The notes beneath the pieces are model-generated. The model saw nothing but the letters and a program-made list of their open reading frames with translations. It searched no databases and had not been told where the DNA came from. A DNA stretch of 36,252 bases. It comes from Lachnospiraceae bacterium (lineage in GTDB: Bacteria; Bacillota; Clostridia; Lachnospirales; Lachnospiraceae). Position numbers and translations under genes: made by a program. Of this stretch, positions 34,869 through 36,252 are shown in pieces (within the stretch, counting starts at the first letter, position 1; each line of letters opens with the position of its first letter). Location: positions 1 through 36,252 of the forward strand of contig JAQXFO010000042.1 in the NCBI GenBank assembly GCA_029005135.1, given 5' to 3'.

Positions 34869-35528
34869 ATGAGACTGAAATTTGTACCGGAAGCAGAGGG
34901 CATTGTGAACGGCAGCCCGTCTGTGATCCATGACACACCGCCGTTCGAAAAATCAATCGGAAGCTATTTTGAGAAGGCAGCGCCCATCCATGTCGAGATC
35001 GGAACGGGCAAGGGCGGGTTTATCGTCGAGCTGGCCCGCCGCCATCCGGAGATCAATTATATCGGTGTGGAACGCTACGAGAGCGTACTTTACCGCGCCT
35101 GTGAGAAGGTGGACGGCATGCCGGAGGAGGACCGCCTTCGAAACCTTCTGTTCCTCAGCTGCGACGCCCGTGAGCTGCCGCAGATCTTCCGGAAGGATGA
35201 GGTGGATCGTCTCTATCTGAATTTCAGCGATCCGTGGCCGAAGAAGCGTCATGCCAAGCGACGCCTGACCTCCGCCGGTTTCCTGGATCTCTACGAGACC
35301 TTTCTTAAGCCGGACGGCATCCTGGAATTCAAGACAGACAACCGGGCTCTCTTCGACTTTTCCCTGGAGGAGATCGGCGCAGCGCCTCACTGGCATCTGG
35401 AGGCGGTGACTTTTAATCTGCACCGCGATGAAGAACTGGGCCGCGGCAATATCATGACCGAGTATGAGCGCAAGTTCTCGGCCCTCGGCACGCCAATCAA
35501 CAAACTGATTGCCAGACGTTGTCCCTGA
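34869..35528 (+). CDS. trmB: tRNA (guanine46-N7)-methyltransferase
   Basis: Forms m7G46 in the tRNA variable loop with SAM. 219 aa. SAM site HVEIGTGKGGFIVELARRHP and IGVERYESVL, catalytic/substrate motif LNFSDPWPKKRHAKRRLT, and TDN (FKTDNRALF) near the C-terminus are all intact. The start MRLKFVPEA matches the family start (MRxR/K..P); an ATG three codons earlier at 34860 overlaps the -10 box and is unlikely. No SD precedes the start, consistent with a leaderless mRNA or with an upstream promoter. tRNA-Lys follows from its own promoter; I see no convincing terminator in between. Confidence 0.94.
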   Translation: MRLKFVPEAEGIVNGSPSVIHDTPPFEKSIGSYFEKAAPIHVEIGTGKGGFIVELARRHPEINYIGVERYESVLYRACEKVDGMPEEDRLRNLLFLSCDARELPQIFRKDEVDRLYLNFSDPWPKKRHAKRRLTSAGFLDLYETFLKPDGILEFKTDNRALFDFSLEEIGAAPHWHLEAVTFNLHRDEELGRGNIMTEYERKFSALGTPINKLIARRCP

Positions 35529-35617
35529 ACCCGGACAGCAGGCGGCGGCTCTTCTCAGAGGATCGGAGCGGGCCTCCCCGGAGGGAACAACTTTTTTTGA
35601 AAAAACGAAAAAAGTGC

Positions 35618-35646
35618 TTGCATTTATCAGAGGCTGTGGGTATAAT
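35618..35646 (+). promoter_or_regulatory. tRNA-Lys promoter
   Basis: -35 TTGCAT (35618-35623), 17-bp spacer, perfect -10 TATAAT (35641-35646); an A/T-rich stretch lies upstream. The same hexamers are used by tRNA-Ala at 2971. Confidence 0.85.
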
Positions 35647-35673
35647 AAACCTTGCTTTTCGGAAAAAGCCTAC

Positions 35674-35746
35674 GCGCTGCTAGCTCAGTTGGTAGAGCAC
35701 CTGACTCTTAATCAGGGTGTCCAGGGTTCGAGTCCCTGGCGGCGCA
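35674..35746 (+). tRNA. tRNA-Lys (anticodon CTT)
   Basis: A 73-nt cloverleaf: acceptor GCGCTGC/GCGGCGC, D stem GCTC/GAGC, anticodon stem CCTGA/TCAGG with loop CTCTTAA (anticodon CTT, decoding AAG), T stem CAGGG/CCCTG with loop TTCGAGT, discriminator A. The CCA end is not encoded. A terminator starts 2 nt after it. Confidence 0.96.
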
Positions 35747-35747
35747 T

Positions 35748-35778
35748 AAAGACATCGCTTTCAGCGATGTCTTTTTTT
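35748..35778 (+). terminator. tRNA-Lys terminator
   Basis: An 11-bp stem (AAAGACATCGC with GCGATGTCTTT), loop TTTCA, and a run of seven T. Confidence 0.93.
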
Positions 35779-35952
35779 GTGCCGCGCCGCGGCGGGAAGA
35801 AAGTTACGCCTTAACCGCTGTCCGTTTCTTTCTATTTTATAGAAGGGACACAAGATTTGGTGGCGGTCGGAAGCAGAAAAGACATATCTTGGTTTGCTGG
35901 TGGAGCCCGTCAAAAACATGTAAAAAGCGGCGCAAAAAATCGAAAAAAAGCC
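35779..35952. other. Intergenic spacer, nothing recognised
   Basis: Between the tRNA-Lys terminator and the first rRNA-type promoter. No frame with coding character or SD is seen. The right end carries A-tracts (AAAAAATCGAAAAAAAG) directly before the P1 -35, suggestive of an UP element. Confidence 0.5.
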
Positions 35953-35981
35953 TTGATTATTCAGTTTAGGTTTGGTAATAT
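35953..35981 (+). promoter_or_regulatory. rRNA operon promoter P1
   Basis: -35 TTGATT (35953-35958), 17-bp spacer, -10 TAATAT (35976-35981), preceded by A-tracts. The context TTTGGTAAtAT before and in the -10 is repeated in P2. Confidence 0.6.
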
Positions 35982-36057
35982 TTGATTCACCGCCGAAAAC
36001 GAGCCGCTGATCCAACGAGAGGACAGATGAAGAACGTTTCTCCGGCAAAAAAAGTCC

Positions 36058-36086
36058 TTGACAACAACAAAGACTTTTGGTAAATT
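36058..36086 (+). promoter_or_regulatory. rRNA operon promoter P2
   Basis: Perfect -35 TTGACA (36058-36063), 17-bp spacer, -10 TAAATT (36081-36086) in the context TTTGGTAAATT. An A-tract (AAAAAAA) is just upstream of the -35. It sits 105 bp after P1. Confidence 0.75.
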
Positions 36087-36092
36087 AAATAA

Positions 36093-36252
36093 GCTGTTTG
36101 TTGCAAAAAAACGGCGGCACACAGCGAAGGCAGCACCTTGATAACTGAACAGTGAAACACATACTGACTCTGAAATTCCTGTAAATCAAGTTTCGGAAAA
36201 CGAAACACACTTCAAACGGAAATGCAGAAAGTCTTTCAAAGAAACGAAAGGC
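36093..36252 (+). other. rRNA leader region (16S gene expected beyond the window edge)
   Basis: No coding frame. CCTTGATAACTGAACAG (36137-36153) resembles the boxA-containing leader and spacer sequences of Firmicute rRNA operons. Two small hairpins follow: GTTTCG/CGAAAC (36190-36195 with 36201-36206, loop GAAAA) and GTCTTTC/GAAAGGC (36231-36237 with 36246-36252), the last cut by the window end. The rRNA identity rests on this leader and the tandem promoters only. Confidence 0.6.

Noticed and set aside
35529-35617. Terminator after trmB
   Set aside because: CCTCC/GGAGG followed at a distance by T7 is a possible hairpin, but the loop is only two bases and the T-run is detached by several bases.

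Overview
This window looks like a chromosomal housekeeping segment of an anaerobic, low-oxygen-adapted Firmicute, most likely a G+C-rich member of the Clostridia (Lachnospiraceae-like). The reasons are a PerR/rubrerythrin peroxide-defence pair, a SleB-type cell-wall hydrolase domain, a DUF1002 secreted protein, an eukaryote-like (type 2) IleRS, Gram-positive SD sequences (AAGGAGG type) and a lipobox protein directly after mfd. The taxon is inferred from gene content; no marker rRNA body lies inside the window.

Layout. 1-2001: a long imperfect palindrome, then glmS on the minus strand. 2104-4711: a YihX-like HAD hydrolase, tRNA-Ala(GGC) on minus, a YfcE-type phosphodiesterase on minus, and a DEDDh exonuclease. 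4777-6675: a secreted SH3-NlpC/P60-SleB wall hydrolase gene split by an in-frame TAA. 6804-12448: ileS and glgP. 12681-16160: a TPR plus degenerate AAA+ protein followed by rsmA/ksgA. 16359-17264: DUF1002 protein. 17324-18488 (minus): perR then rubrerythrin, with a promoter and an operator-like palindrome. 18596-20782: a large DUF2298 membrane protein. 20810-23663: metG-tatD, overlapping by one base. 23782-25815: glgB with a Lys/Ala-rich tail. 25927-28305 (minus): CtpE-like P-type ATPase. 28472-33474: pth, mfd and a SurA/PrsA-like lipoprotein. 33672-34589: a thioredoxin-reductase-like flavoprotein whose CxxC is SAVC. 34590-34868: an AT-rich gap with a cluster of DnaA boxes. 34869-35746: trmB and tRNA-Lys(CTT). 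35953-36252: tandem promoters and leader of what is almost certainly an rRNA operon continuing beyond the right edge.

Functional themes. Translation and RNA quality dominate (ileS, metG, pth, rsmA, trmB, two tRNAs, rRNA leader). Glycogen turnover is represented by glgP and glgB as separate units. Envelope functions come from glmS, the split wall hydrolase, DUF1002, DUF2298 and the lipoprotein; oxidative stress from perR-rbr and the TrxB-like protein; repair from mfd and possibly tatD. Most genes are on the plus strand and most transcription units are bounded by clear hairpin terminators, several of them bidirectional between convergent genes.

The points most worth a second look are the TPR-AAA+ protein with a broken Walker B motif, the DnaA-box cluster away from dnaA, the Ser-for-Cys change in the TrxB-like protein, the nonsense codon in the wall hydrolase, the histone-like tail on GlgB, and two genes (exonuclease, trmB) whose promoters sit so close to the start codon that the mRNAs may be leaderless. 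I saw no CRISPR array, insertion sequence, prophage or obvious defence cassette.
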